DNA from: Muribaculaceae bacterium
GTDB taxonomy: Bacteria; Bacteroidota; Bacteroidia; Bacteroidales; Muribaculaceae
Direction: 5' to 3'
Assembly (NCBI GenBank): GCA_017557665.1
Contig: JAFYYI010000050.1
Coordinates: forward strand, 1 to 64,000
Length of the DNA stretch: 64,000 bases
Within the stretch, counting starts at the first letter, position 1, and each line of letters opens with the position of its first letter. Shown here piece by piece: positions 26,692-35,183 of the stretch. Below the pieces are notes generated by a model. It saw only the letters and a list, made by a program, of their open reading frames with translations, did no database searches and had not been told where the DNA came from. A program made the translations under genes and the position numbers.

Positions 26692-28644
26692 ATGTTCAAG
26701 AAGTTCATCCATAGTAACATAGGAGCAGCGGCACTCAATATGGCGCTGGCCTATCTTGTGTGGATGCTCTCGCGTGTGGCGTTCTTTGCCGAGAACTGGT
26801 CCACCTTTGCACCCTACATGTCATGGTCACTGTTCCGGAGCATGCTGCATGGGGCGCTGGTATTTGACACGTCGGCCCTGCTCTATGTCAACAGCCTCTA
26901 CCTTTTACTCATGCTGCTGCCGTTGCACCTCAAGGAGCGGCCAGGTTTCCACAAAGCCTTAAAATGGCTGTTTGTGGTCACCAATGCCATCGGGGTGGCA
27001 ATGAACCTGATGGACTCGGTCTATTTCCAATACACGGGCCGTCGGTCGACAGTGTCGGTTTTCACCGAGTTTGCCAACGAAGGCAACATCGCCTCTATCA
27101 TGTTGACCGAGTTTGCCAACCACTGGTATCTGGTGCTCGTGTTCATCCTTCTCGTGTTCCTGTTGTGGCGCTGTTATACCAAGCCGAGACTTGAGGTTTA
27201 TCGCTTCGGCTCACATTACTATATCTCCCAATTGATTGCCTTGGTGGTGATGATTCCGGTGGCCATCGTGGGCATCCGCGGCAGCGTCACTGCTGGTACA
27301 AGACCCATCACAATCAGCAATGCCAACGAGTTTGTCAACCGCCCCGTTGAATCGTCGGTGGTGCTGAACACGCCTTTCTCGATGATTCGAAGCATCGGCA
27401 AGAAGGTCTTTGTCACCCCCGACTACCTGCCAGCCGACAAACTCAAGGCCGTTTACACCCCGGTGCATCAGGCACCCGTGACCGACTCCTTGAGCCACAA
27501 GGGCAAGAATGTGGTCATCCTCATCGTCGAGAGCATGGGGAAGGAATACATCGGCTCGTTCAATCCCGGCTTGGAGGATGGCCATTACAAGGGCTACATG
27601 CCCTTTATCGACAGCCTGCTGACACGGTCGCTCACCTATAGGTACAGCTTCGCCAACGGACGCATCAGCATGGATGCCATGCCCTCGATCTTGTCGGGTC
27701 TGCCCATGATGGTCGAGCCTTTCTTCCTCACGCCAGCCTCGCTCAACGATGTGGAAGGACTGCCCATGATGCTAGGCCGCGAGGGCTACAGCAGTGCGTT
27801 TTACCATGGTGCTCACAATATCTCGATGGGCTTCAGTGCCTATGCCCACAGCATCGGATACCAGCGCTACGTCGGCCTGAATGAATACTGCCAATCCGGG
27901 AAATATGGCGGCATGGATGACTTTGACGGCAAGTGGGCCATCTGGGACGAGCCCTTCCTGCAGTTCACGCTCGACAATATCAACGAGATGAAGGCGCCCT
28001 TCCTGGCTACGGTATTCACTGCCTCGTCACACCACCCCTACAATCTTCCCAAGCAGTACCAAGACTCTCTCAAGGACGAGGGCGGACAGCCCATTCACAA
28101 GTGTGTGCGCTACACCGACCTGGCCTTGCGACGCTTCTTCGAGCGTGCAAGCCGACAGCCGTGGTTCATGAACACCATCTTTGTGCTCGTTGCCGACCAC
28201 ACCAACCTCAACAGCCATGATGTGTACAAGACCGACCTGGGCCTTTACAGCATACCCATCATCTTCTACGCCCCTGACGGTTCCATCCATCCCGACATGC
28301 GTGAAGACCTCATCGCCCAACAGACCGACATCACCCCTACCCTGCTGCACTTGCTGGGCTACAACAGGCCCTATCTCGCCTTCGGTGACGACCTGCTGTC
28401 GGCTGACCCCTCGCAGACGTGGGCCTTCAGCTACAATGCTGGCATCTACCAGCTAGTTCAAGGCGACCTGATGCTCCAGTTCAACGGCGAGAAGACAACC
28501 GCCGTCTATCGTTTCAAGACCGACCCCTTGCTGCGCAAAAACCTTGTCGGGCATCTCTCCGAGCAGCAGTCCATGGAGACCCGGCTCAAGGCCATCATCC
28601 AGCAATACATGTCACGCATGAACGAAAACCGCCTCCTCCCGTAA
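26692..28644 (+). CDS. LTA synthase-like sulfatase/phosphoglycerol transferase
   Basis: This 650-residue protein has about five N-terminal membrane helices (residues 10-200). A large extracytoplasmic alkaline phosphatase/sulfatase domain starts KGKNVVILIVESMGKEYIGS, where the metal-binding glutamate lies. The nucleophile region is NGRISMDAMPSILSGLP, and the metal-binding end of the domain is VLVADHTNLNSHD. Such enzymes move phosphoglycerol or phosphoethanolamine to lipids or glycans at the outer face of the inner membrane. Bacteroidetes lack LTA, so the true acceptor is unclear. Confidence 0.88.
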   Translation: MFKKFIHSNIGAAALNMALAYLVWMLSRVAFFAENWSTFAPYMSWSLFRSMLHGALVFDTSALLYVNSLYLLLMLLPLHLKERPGFHKALKWLFVVTNAIGVAMNLMDSVYFQYTGRRSTVSVFTEFANEGNIASIMLTEFANHWYLVLVFILLVFLLWRCYTKPRLEVYRFGSHYYISQLIALVVMIPVAIVGIRGSVTAGTRPITISNANEFVNRPVESSVVLNTPFSMIRSIGKKVFVTPDYLPADKLKAVYTPVHQAPVTDSLSHKGKNVVILIVESMGKEYIGSFNPGLEDGHYKGYMPFIDSLLTRSLTYRYSFANGRISMDAMPSILSGLPMMVEPFFLTPASLNDVEGLPMMLGREGYSSAFYHGAHNISMGFSAYAHSIGYQRYVGLNEYCQSGKYGGMDDFDGKWAIWDEPFLQFTLDNINEMKAPFLATVFTASSHHPYNLPKQYQDSLKDEGGQPIHKCVRYTDLALRRFFERASRQPWFMNTIFVLVADHTNLNSHDVYKTDLGLYSIPIIFYAPDGSIHPDMREDLIAQQTDITPTLLHLLGYNRPYLAFGDDLLSADPSQTWAFSYNAGIYQLVQGDLMLQFNGEKTTAVYRFKTDPLLRKNLVGHLSEQQSMETRLKAIIQQYMSRMNENRLLP

Positions 28645-28752
28645 CCGGGAAAAGGTTCACTGAGCAGCCGAAAACTATAGGCCATCAGGCTGAAAAGCCA
28701 TTCCACAATCACCGCCCAAAAAACAAGATACCTGGAAGCGTTTCTTGAGAAG

Positions 28753-28766
28753 CGTTTACCTTTTGC
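28753..28766 (+). promoter_or_regulatory. 14-bp motif shared with 30605-30618, possible promoter element
   Basis: CGTTTACCTTTTGC is identical to the word at 30605-30618. Both copies lie 57-73 bp upstream of small genes on either side of the sigma/anti-sigma pair. It resembles the -7 element with one extra T, or may be recognised by the sigma factor between the copies. Confidence 0.4.
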
Positions 28767-28823
28767 ACGTTTTTGACATTAATGAGAAGACAGGAAAAAT
28801 GTTAAACATTAAAATCTTGATTT

Positions 28824-29033
28824 ATGGGACAGAACAATAAACAACAGTGCAATTGGAACTGCGACATGTGCAAAGACAAATGCGACAGATACTATGAGTA
28901 TCTTGAAGAGCAAATGTATGGAGAGCATCCCGATGACAGGATTACTGACGAGGACATTTGGGACGCTTGGACCGACGGCATGTACGGTGACTGCCCTGAA
29001 GGGCCCTTTGACCGTGACCTGCTAGGGTTCTAA
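28824..29033 (+). CDS. Small cysteine-rich acidic protein
   Basis: This 69-residue protein has a cluster of cysteines near the N terminus (CNWNCDMCKDKC, residues 9-20). An acidic, aromatic-rich C-terminal part follows (HPDDRITDEDIWDAW). The cysteine cluster could bind a metal. It has no signal peptide. It lies 76 bp before the sigma factor gene, on the same strand, and behind a motif that recurs before the lipoprotein gene at 30692. No family is recognised. Confidence 0.55.
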   Translation: MGQNNKQQCNWNCDMCKDKCDRYYEYLEEQMYGEHPDDRITDEDIWDAWTDGMYGDCPEGPFDRDLLGF

Positions 29034-29081
29034 ATACCAAAAATTGCCCATTGTGATGGCACGTGACTCACAAAAAAGAGG

Positions 29082-29089
29082 TAAATTTG
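29082..29089 (+). promoter_or_regulatory. -7 element of the sigma factor gene
   Basis: TAAATTTG matches TAnnTTTG and lies 20 bp before the start codon of the sigma factor. Confidence 0.5.
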
Positions 29090-29109
29090 CCAACGACTAA
29101 AAAAGAATC

Positions 29110-29703
29110 ATGATGGCAACAATTCCATTATCGACCGACAACCGCTTCCTCGAGGAGCTGCGCAAGGGCGTACTGCTGTATGCCCAAAAGCGTTTCAGTT
29201 TTACAGGATTGTCCCACGAAGACCTGGAAGACTTGACCCAGGACGCCCTGTTGACGACCTTTGAGAAAATCCAAACGGGAAAGCTGACCCACCTCACAAG
29301 CAGCCTGAAGACCTATGTCATCGGCACGCTGGAGATACTTGTTAAGGCTCATTTAAGAAAACGACCCAAGGATCCCGTGGTCGACTTGAATCCCGCAGGA
29401 GACGACGATGACGCACCTCATCCCATCGATGAAAAACTGGCTAAGGACATTATTCAGCAATGGCTGAATGAGGAGAACGATGAATCAGCATTAATGAAGA
29501 GAGCGGTAATCACGGTTATCAACAATATGGAAGACCCCTGCAAGACCATCCTGTGGTCCTATTATTGGCAAGGCATGAACATGAAAGAGATAGCCCAGGT
29601 GATGCATTACAAGAGTGATACCGTGGCTAAATCCAAGAAGAGCCATTGCATGACCAAGGTGAGAGTCGCATTGCAGGAAGCATATAATCAATTGAGATCA
29701 TGA
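29110..29703 (+). CDS. RNA polymerase sigma-70 family (ECF-type) factor
   Basis: This 197-residue protein fits an ECF sigma factor. Region 2 lies at about residues 10-85, with LSHEDLEDLTQDALLTTFEKIQ, and region 4 near 135-190, with CKTILWSYYWQGMNMKEIAQ and SDTVAKSKKSHCMTKVR. The linker is long and acidic (DLNPAGDDDDAPHP). The stop overlaps the next start by 4 bp, so it is translationally coupled to the probable anti-sigma factor downstream. The target genes are not evident. Confidence 0.85.
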   Translation: MMATIPLSTDNRFLEELRKGVLLYAQKRFSFTGLSHEDLEDLTQDALLTTFEKIQTGKLTHLTSSLKTYVIGTLEILVKAHLRKRPKDPVVDLNPAGDDDDAPHPIDEKLAKDIIQQWLNEENDESALMKRAVITVINNMEDPCKTILWSYYWQGMNMKEIAQVMHYKSDTVAKSKKSHCMTKVRVALQEAYNQLRS

Positions 29704-30506
29704 AACGAGAAGAGAGACATATCCAATTTGACGAGCGCATCGACCGCTATCTGCGTCAACAGATGGACGACAGCGAGTGCGCTGACTTTGAGCAGGAGAT
29801 CAGCGATAACCAAGAGTTACGCGAACGACTGGTGACAACGTCCCTGTTTGCTTTGGGCATCGCCGACGAGGGGATGCGTCAAGAAGGCCAGTCACAGCTG
29901 GATGCCATCAAGCAAATGACACGTGAGGAGTTCCTCGATTCCATTCAAGGACAAAAAAACAATAAGCCGAGGAAGCCGAAGTGGACCTACTTGAAATGGG
30001 CATCAGGTATCGCGGCCGCCGTCATTGTGGCCATCGGGATTTACAACCTCAGGCCCATAACCCCAACGCAAGAACCAGAAATGGCCGAAACTGTCAACAC
30101 TGTACCAGTAAAGCCAACAAAGCCCCACAAGCCGGCGAAACCCACGCTTGCCAGCCTTGCCAAAGAGTATAACAAGCCCATTGCTGGCGAACCCGATGAG
30201 TTTGTCGCCATCAGGCAGCAGATTCAAAACGAAGACAGCAAGGACATGATGGCCGTGGTCTATGACATCGACAAAATTGAAGCACCCACCTACAAAGAGG
30301 GGGCAATGGGTGCCGAGAACGCCGAAGTCATTAAAGAGATGCAGCAGATGCACAATGACTGCACCCATTGGTACAAAGCGCTCGCATTTCTCAAGAAGGG
30401 AGATAAGGAGAGCGCCATCAGGGAATTGAACAACGTGAAAGAGCATGGCAGCAACAGCGAACTTGTGAAACGCGCCACCTCTCTGCTCAAGAGTCTCGGT
30501 CAATAA
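29700..30506 (+). CDS. Putative anti-sigma factor-like membrane protein with TPR-like C terminus
   Basis: This 268-residue protein begins with a charged cytoplasmic segment (RIDRYLRQQMDDSECADFEQEI) like the N terminus of Bacteroidetes anti-sigma proteins. One transmembrane helix lies near residues 98-116 (YLKWASGIAAAVIVAIGIY). The periplasmic part has a Pro/Lys-rich linker and ends in a TPR-like helical pair (HWYKALAFLKKGDKESAIRELNNVK). The 4-bp overlap with the sigma gene supports the anti-sigma role, which is inferred and not shown. Confidence 0.65.
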   Translation: MKREERHIQFDERIDRYLRQQMDDSECADFEQEISDNQELRERLVTTSLFALGIADEGMRQEGQSQLDAIKQMTREEFLDSIQGQKNNKPRKPKWTYLKWASGIAAAVIVAIGIYNLRPITPTQEPEMAETVNTVPVKPTKPHKPAKPTLASLAKEYNKPIAGEPDEFVAIRQQIQNEDSKDMMAVVYDIDKIEAPTYKEGAMGAENAEVIKEMQQMHNDCTHWYKALAFLKKGDKESAIRELNNVKEHGSNSELVKRATSLLKSLGQ

Positions 30507-30533
30507 GACCGATTCGCGACAAATCAGGAAAAG

Positions 30534-30575
30534 CCTGTAGAGCCAAGCGACACGCCGGCTTTACAGGTTTTTTCT
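30534..30575 (+). terminator. Terminator after the sigma/anti-sigma operon
   Basis: CCTGTAGAGCC (30534-30544) pairs with GGCTTTACAGG (30557-30567) with a small internal mismatch, followed by TTTTTTCTGTC. Confidence 0.75.
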
Positions 30576-30604
30576 GTCTTTTTTTTGAAAAAAGTGATTT
30601 TTGC

Positions 30605-30618
30605 CGTTTACCTTTTGC
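30605..30618 (+). promoter_or_regulatory. Second copy of the 14-bp motif
   Basis: CGTTTACCTTTTGC repeats the motif at 28753-28766 and lies 73 bp before the small lipoprotein gene. Confidence 0.4.
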
Positions 30619-30691
30619 TCCAAACCGACATCAAGAGACAGAACATACTTGTTACAGTTAGTTTTATTATTAATTTAAATTTTATTGAATT

Positions 30692-30952
30692 ATGAAAAAG
30701 TTAGTTTTTGTTTTTGCAGCATTGTTTGTTATGGGTCTCACTTCTTGCTTTGAGCAGAAGCCCGCAACCGATCAAGGTGACAAGACCGACACCGTTCAAG
30801 TGGCTACTCAAGACGGCGACACCAATCAGGTAGAGACCACCGAAGCCGACCCCCAGGTCCAGGAGGTAGCTCCCAAGGAGAATCCTGAGGCTGCCACCCA
30901 GGAGAATCCTGAAGTGAAAGACAACGCGACCACCGAAGCGTCTAAGGAATAA
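30692..30952 (+). CDS. Small acidic lipoprotein
   Basis: This 86-residue protein begins MKKLVFVFAALFVMGLTSCFE with lipobox LTSC. The mature part is a low-complexity, acidic tail rich in E, T, Q, N and P, with repeats such as PKENPEA and TQENPEV. Such short tails are common on Bacteroidetes surface lipoproteins and often disordered. It lies between the sigma operon and the gene at 31019, and a 12-bp hairpin follows it. Confidence 0.6.
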   Translation: MKKLVFVFAALFVMGLTSCFEQKPATDQGDKTDTVQVATQDGDTNQVETTEADPQVQEVAPKENPEAATQENPEVKDNATTEASKE

Positions 30953-30965
30953 CTCTTTCCAACTC

Positions 30966-31006
30966 ATTGGTGTCCGCTCGGCCAATGCTATTGGGCGGAC
31001 ACCAAT
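30966..31006 (+). terminator. Perfect 12-bp hairpin between the lipoprotein gene and the next gene
   Basis: ATTGGTGTCCGC (30966-30977) pairs exactly with GCGGACACCAAT (30995-31006). There is no T run. The next start codon follows only 12 bp later, so it may act as a control hairpin for 31019 rather than a true terminator. Confidence 0.5.
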
Positions 31007-31018
31007 AATATAACAATC

Positions 31019-31402
31019 TTGACGATGAAAAGAGATAAACAAATCTGCGAGACACTCAAGCAAATCAGGCTTGACATCGCGCGTGCCCATGGTATCGAGT
31101 ACACACCCAGGAACTGCAACCATGAGGGTGACTGCGCCGGCACCTGCCCCGCGTGTTACAGCGAGGTGCTTTATCTGGAGCGTGAGATTTCCAGGAGACG
31201 TCTGTTAAATACAGCCGCTATTGTCGGCATCGGGCTCTCGTCTCTATCTCTCACCTCATGTCACGATGTGGTTCTCATGGGACAAGCCGATACTAAACCA
31301 AATCCGACAGAATTAGTGGATAGCGCTTCTATTGATTATCCAAATGCTGACGACTCGGTCACTGAACTGCTCATGAATACTCAAACCAACGAGACCGACT
31401 GA
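31019..31402 (+). CDS. Protein with N-terminal cysteine cluster and internal lipoprotein-like signal
   Basis: This 127-residue protein starts with a helix (KRDKQICETLKQIRLDIARAHGIEYTPRN in two parts) and a cysteine cluster CNHEGDCAGTCPACYSE (residues 37-53). The cluster resembles a Bacteroidales family of small proteins with the pattern CxHxGxCxGTCPxC. From about residue 59 it has RRRLLNTAAIVGIGL followed by SSLSLTSCHDV, which looks like a signal with a lipobox. An internal signal after a metal-binding domain is unusual. The role is unknown, and a small-peptide or maturase function should not be assumed. Confidence 0.55.
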   Translation: MTMKRDKQICETLKQIRLDIARAHGIEYTPRNCNHEGDCAGTCPACYSEVLYLEREISRRRLLNTAAIVGIGLSSLSLTSCHDVVLMGQADTKPNPTELVDSASIDYPNADDSVTELLMNTQTNETD

Positions 31403-31543
31403 AGAAAAACACCCATTCAACCTTGATAGCTGTCGCCGTTTTCCGGGCCTTGACAGCCTTCTTGTTATGCAATCCGGGCATCAAACTATATTTCTCCTGT
31501 CAAAGTATTCATCAGTAATGGCCAATAATTCAATAATATGTTG

Positions 31544-31551
31544 TACCTTTG
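31544..31551 (+). promoter_or_regulatory. -7 element of the acyl-CoA ligase gene
   Basis: TACCTTTG matches TAnnTTTG and lies 44 bp before the ATG at 31596. Confidence 0.5.
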
Positions 31552-31595
31552 CAATAATTCGTTGAATCGGTCACCTATTGATAATACATGGAGTT

Positions 31596-33215
31596 ATGAA
31601 ACATTACCTTAAGAATCTGGAGGACACCGTCCGTAATCACTGGACACAAAGTGCCCTGTGTGACTATAATGGCGACAGCTTTACCTATGCTAATCTGGCC
31701 ATCAATATTGAGCAGTTCCGTCTCTTTTTTGACACTGTAGGCATCAACACGGGCGACAAAATCGCTCTGTGCGCGCGCAATTGCGCCCGGTGGGCGATGA
31801 CCTTCTGGGGTGTCAATGTCAATGGCCGTGTGGCGGTGCCACTGTTGGCCGACTTCCACCCTAACACCGTTGCCACGTTGACTAACCATTCAGACAGTGT
31901 CATGCTTTTTGTTGACGATGACATCTGGGCTAAAATGAACCCTGATGAGATGCCTAACCTCAAAGCCGCCGTCAACGTCAAGGATTACAGCATCCTCTGG
32001 CACCAAGACCAGACGCTGGCCGACGCGTGGGAGAATCGCAAGAAAACGTTCAATCAACAGTATCCCAACGGCATGTTCCCCGAGCATGTGTCTTATCCCG
32101 ATGACAATGCTGACGACCTGGCCATCATCAATTACACGTCGGGCACCACGGGCAACCCCAAAGGCGTGATGCTCACCTATAATGCCATCTCGGATACCGA
32201 CAACTTCGCCAACACTCATTTCCCGAACACTCCCGGCCAAACCATTGTGTCGATGCTGCCGCTGGCCCACATGTATGGCCTGGCCATCGAGTTCATCCAT
32301 CCCAACGTCGATGGTGTCACCGTCTATTTCCTCGGCAAGACCCCGTCGCCCACCACACTGCTCAAGGCCATGCGCGACATCAAGCCCTACATGGTGGTCA
32401 CGGTGCCACTGGTGATGGAGAAAATCTATGCCAATGCCATCAAGCCCTCGATGGAAAAGGCAAAACTGGCATTGACCATCCCCGGCTTGAGGACTTTGGT
32501 ATACAGGGCTGCCCGCAAAAAAATGATAGAAGCTTTCGGCGGAGCCGTGGAATGTTTCATCATGGGTGGCGCGGCACTCAATCCCGAGGCCGAACAATTC
32601 TTCAAGAAGATTCACTTGCCCTATACCGTGGGCTATGGCATGACCGAAGCCTGCCCGCTGCTGGGCTACGAGTGGTGGACCAAGTTTGTGCCCGGCTCGT
32701 GCGGCAAACCTGTCCATGAACTCCGCATCGACTCCGAGGACCCGCATCATATTCCCGGCGAAATCCAAGCCAAGGGACCCAACCTGACCATCGGCTATTA
32801 TAAGAATCCTGAGGCCACCGAAGCCTCCTTCACCGAGGACGGATGGTTCCGCACCGGGGACTTGGGCGTGATGGACGAGAAGAACAACATCTTTATCCGC
32901 GGACGCATCAAGTCGATGATCCTGAACTCATCAGGCCAGAACATTTACCCCGAAGAGGTTGAAGCGGTTGTGGCCAACTGCCAGCATGTGGACGAATGCC
33001 TTGTCGTGGACCGCGACGGCAAAATCACAGCACTGGTATATACCGAGTTTCCCGATGACATGGACGAGGAGACCAAGGCCAATATCCCCAACATGATCCG
33101 TGCCGAGGCCAACAAGTCTCTGCCCAATTACAGCAAGATCGCTAAGGTGGAATTGATGGACGCCCCCTTCGAGAAAACCCCGAAGAGGACCATCAAGCGC
33201 TTCCTGTACAGTTGA
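31596..33215 (+). CDS. AMP-binding long-chain fatty acid-CoA ligase-like protein
   Basis: This protein of about 539 residues starts MKHYLKNLEDTVRNHW. It has the P-loop motif NYTSGTTGNPKGVMLTY near residues 179-195. A second conserved motif is YTVGYGMTEACPLLG, and WFRTGDLGVMDEKN is the adenylation hinge. Such enzymes form acyl-AMP and then acyl-CoA. An in-frame TTG at 31578 would add six residues, but ATG is preferred. It precedes a VanX-like gene by 45 bp, so the two may be read together. Confidence 0.9.
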   Translation: MKHYLKNLEDTVRNHWTQSALCDYNGDSFTYANLAINIEQFRLFFDTVGINTGDKIALCARNCARWAMTFWGVNVNGRVAVPLLADFHPNTVATLTNHSDSVMLFVDDDIWAKMNPDEMPNLKAAVNVKDYSILWHQDQTLADAWENRKKTFNQQYPNGMFPEHVSYPDDNADDLAIINYTSGTTGNPKGVMLTYNAISDTDNFANTHFPNTPGQTIVSMLPLAHMYGLAIEFIHPNVDGVTVYFLGKTPSPTTLLKAMRDIKPYMVVTVPLVMEKIYANAIKPSMEKAKLALTIPGLRTLVYRAARKKMIEAFGGAVECFIMGGAALNPEAEQFFKKIHLPYTVGYGMTEACPLLGYEWWTKFVPGSCGKPVHELRIDSEDPHHIPGEIQAKGPNLTIGYYKNPEATEASFTEDGWFRTGDLGVMDEKNNIFIRGRIKSMILNSSGQNIYPEEVEAVVANCQHVDECLVVDRDGKITALVYTEFPDDMDEETKANIPNMIRAEANKSLPNYSKIAKVELMDAPFEKTPKRTIKRFLYS

Positions 33216-33260
33216 ATTCCGCTGCCATTCGGGCGATAACAATAAACGGATATCAAGAAT

Positions 33261-34139
33261 ATGAGACTCATCTTTAAGTTGGCAGTCTTGTGTTGCCTGG
33301 CATTAGTGTCAAACACATCTGTCAGCACAAACCGTAATGGTTCTACTGCTGACGTTAAAACCATTGACTCTATCACACATATCCCCTGCTTGCATGATAC
33401 AGCAATCATCGTCATCGACGATAATTGGGGCAATGACTCGGTTTTCACAATAGAAGACGCACAAGAACCGAATGACAGCATTGGTGTTATCGAATCCTCA
33501 ACTGGGTTTGAACCCTATCCGGGCTTTGTGTTAATCCGTGACTATGTTCCTGATGTCATCGAGGAAATCCGCTATTTCACCACCAACAACTTCATGGGCG
33601 AAAAGGCCGATGGCTATCAGGCAAACGTGGCTATTGCCAGCAAGCAGGCGGCGATTCAATTGAAAGAGGTGGCCGATGAATTACGGCCTATGGGATATGT
33701 CATCAAGATTTTTGACGCTTACCGTCCTCAAAGCGCTGTAGACCATTTCGTGAGATGGTCCAAGACCAGTGACCAGCGCAACAAAGCCGATTACTATCCC
33801 AACTTGGCCAAATCCTCACTTTTCCCCACCTATATTGCCAGGAAATCGGGCCATAGCAAGGGCAGCACCTTCGACATGACCATCTGCTACAAGGACACTG
33901 GTATCGAGGTCGATATGGGCAGCCATTTTGACTATTTCGGGCAGGCATCCCACACGATGTTCCTCGGGAAATACAGTGGTGGCGTGGTAACCAAGGAACA
34001 CCAGAAAAACCGGCTGTTGCTGCGCCGCGTGATGGAGAAGCATGGGTTCTCGCCCTACGACAACGAATGGTGGCATTTCACGCTCAAGAATCAACCCTAT
34101 CCTAAAACCTATTTCGACTTCCCGGTAACGGATCATTGA
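33261..34139 (+). CDS. VanX-like D-Ala-D-Ala dipeptidase (M15D family)
   Basis: This 292-residue protein has an N-terminal signal segment and, from about residue 85, a complete M15D domain. The zinc and catalytic residues lie in SGHSKGSTFDMTICY, DMGSHFDYF, and NEWWHFTL near the C terminus. The substrate-binding stretch FDAYRPQSAVDHF is also present. It should cleave D-Ala-D-Ala dipeptides. In a Gram-negative bacterium without van genes, recycling of wall dipeptides is more likely than vancomycin resistance. Confidence 0.9.
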   Translation: MRLIFKLAVLCCLALVSNTSVSTNRNGSTADVKTIDSITHIPCLHDTAIIVIDDNWGNDSVFTIEDAQEPNDSIGVIESSTGFEPYPGFVLIRDYVPDVIEEIRYFTTNNFMGEKADGYQANVAIASKQAAIQLKEVADELRPMGYVIKIFDAYRPQSAVDHFVRWSKTSDQRNKADYYPNLAKSSLFPTYIARKSGHSKGSTFDMTICYKDTGIEVDMGSHFDYFGQASHTMFLGKYSGGVVTKEHQKNRLLLRRVMEKHGFSPYDNEWWHFTLKNQPYPKTYFDFPVTDH

Positions 34140-34200
34140 CACAGCAAGTGCCCCGAAGCACCAGTCGCTTCTGAAATCTCCGCTGATATTGGACAACACA

Positions 34201-34242
34201 AAATGCCGCGACGGATCTGCAAATATCCATCGCGGCATTTTT
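34201..34242. terminator. Terminator between convergent genes
   Basis: AAATGCCGCGA (34201-34211) pairs with TCGCGGCATTT (34230-34240), followed by TT, and lies between the VanX-like gene and the convergent SH3-domain gene. Confidence 0.75.
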
Positions 34243-34302
34243 ACGCGATTATCGTTAAAGCATGCAATTGAAGTGGCTAAACTAAAGACGCTTGAATACC
34301 GT

Positions 34303-34818
34303 TTAAGGATTTACTCTGACAATGTGACTCTTGTGCATGTAGCCCATGTAACTGCTGGATTTATTGGCTGAATAGACCTTGTACCAGCCACTCTGGGTGG
34401 GAATGTAGTAAAGATAGTCGCCTGACTTATATCGGCCCACAATGGGAGAACTCGTCGAAGGACCTCGGCGGATATTGGTGTAGCCATCTTTGTCCGACAC
34501 ACGGCCATAGTAGAAAGTGGTGCCCTTGGATGACGATTGGGAGCCGGTGGGATCAACTTTCACAATGTGATTCTTGTGCATATAGCCCATGAAGGTGTTG
34601 CTGTTCTTTCCCGAATAGACCTTGCACCAGCCATTTTCGGCAGGGGTATAGTACAGATAGTCACCTGATTTATATCGGTTTACAATAGGATAGCTCGTCG
34701 AAGGGCCTCGGCGGATATTGGTATAACCATCTTTGTCCGACACACGTCCATAGTACTGTTGGGCCTGCACGCCAACAGCCATCAGCACAATCAGCAGGAA
34801 TGATAGGATTCTTTTCAT
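34303..34818 (-). CDS. Secreted protein with two bacterial SH3 domains
   Basis: This 171-residue protein has a signal peptide (residues 1-19). It is then built of two near-identical units starting YYGRVSDKDGYTNIRRGPST and ending MGYMHKNHIV or MGYMHKSHIV, each an SH3_3 domain. SH3b domains bind peptidoglycan or mediate protein contacts, and no enzyme domain is present. The two repeats are similar enough at DNA level to recombine. It lies at the far end of the comM-tail cassette region, and has a good promoter at 34872-34903. Confidence 0.85.
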   Translation of the reverse strand: MKRILSFLLIVLMAVGVQAQQYYGRVSDKDGYTNIRRGPSTSYPIVNRYKSGDYLYYTPAENGWCKVYSGKNSNTFMGYMHKNHIVKVDPTGSQSSSKGTTFYYGRVSDKDGYTNIRRGPSTSSPIVGRYKSGDYLYYIPTQSGWYKVYSANKSSSYMGYMHKSHIVRVNP

Positions 34819-34871
34819 AGATAATGGGTTTTTGAGATTAATAATTTCATCTGGTATTCTATTTATTTTCG

Positions 34872-34903
34872 CAAAGATAAATGATTTTTAATACTATCAC
34901 AAA
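34872..34903 (-). promoter_or_regulatory. Promoter of the SH3-domain gene
   Basis: On the minus strand TTTG (34900-34903) and TATCTTTG (34872-34879) are exactly 20 bp apart, 54 bp before the start codon. Confidence 0.75.
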
Positions 34904-35058
34904 TAAATAAGCGTATTTATCGAAAACAGCACTTGTACCGCAACAACTTGTCACAAAAATCTCAAAGGCTGAGATTCGCCCATGGTGGTCAAAGACGTCG
35001 TAACAGTCCTTGCGCGGATGCCCATCGGAGAATTCTGACTGATCAGTTGTTTAAAAAT

Positions 35059-35136
35059 CCATTCAAGGTCGGCGACGGTGGCGACGACCTCAGAGGATGA
35101 AGTCAAAGGCCTTCACGCTCATAACCATCCTCCTGA
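35059..35136 (-). pseudogene. Diverged relic of the comM C-terminal region
   Basis: Read on the minus strand, the two halves translate as RRMVMSVKAFDFIL and, after a one-base shift, EVVATVADLEW. Intact ComM has RMNMSARAYDRIL followed by KVARTIADLE at the same place. The DNA match is also visible, for example AGGTCGGCGACGGTG against AGGTCGGCGATGGTG. It is a frameshifted leftover of a second, diverged comM copy and lies upstream of the SH3-domain gene. Confidence 0.6.
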
Positions 35137-35147
35137 CTATGTGAGAT

Positions 35148-35183
35148 AGCCCTTACGATGTGATGCGGTTAAGGGCTATTTTT
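35148..35183. terminator. Hairpin at the end of the first two-helix membrane gene
   Basis: TAGCCCTT pairs with AAGGGCTA across the last codons of the gene at 35176-35706. The T run lies on the plus-strand side, so its use for the minus-strand gene is uncertain. Confidence 0.45.

Larger units (their letters stand above)
34819..35175. other. Intergenic region with a diverged comM relic
   Basis: This 357-bp gap between the SH3-domain gene and the next accessory gene holds a promoter (34872-34903), a remnant resembling part of comM (35059-35136), and a hairpin at 35148-35183. The remaining sequence shows no gene. Confidence 0.6.

Noticed and set aside
33261..34139. Vancomycin resistance island
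   Set aside because: Only a VanX-like dipeptidase is present, without VanA/VanH or VanRS genes.
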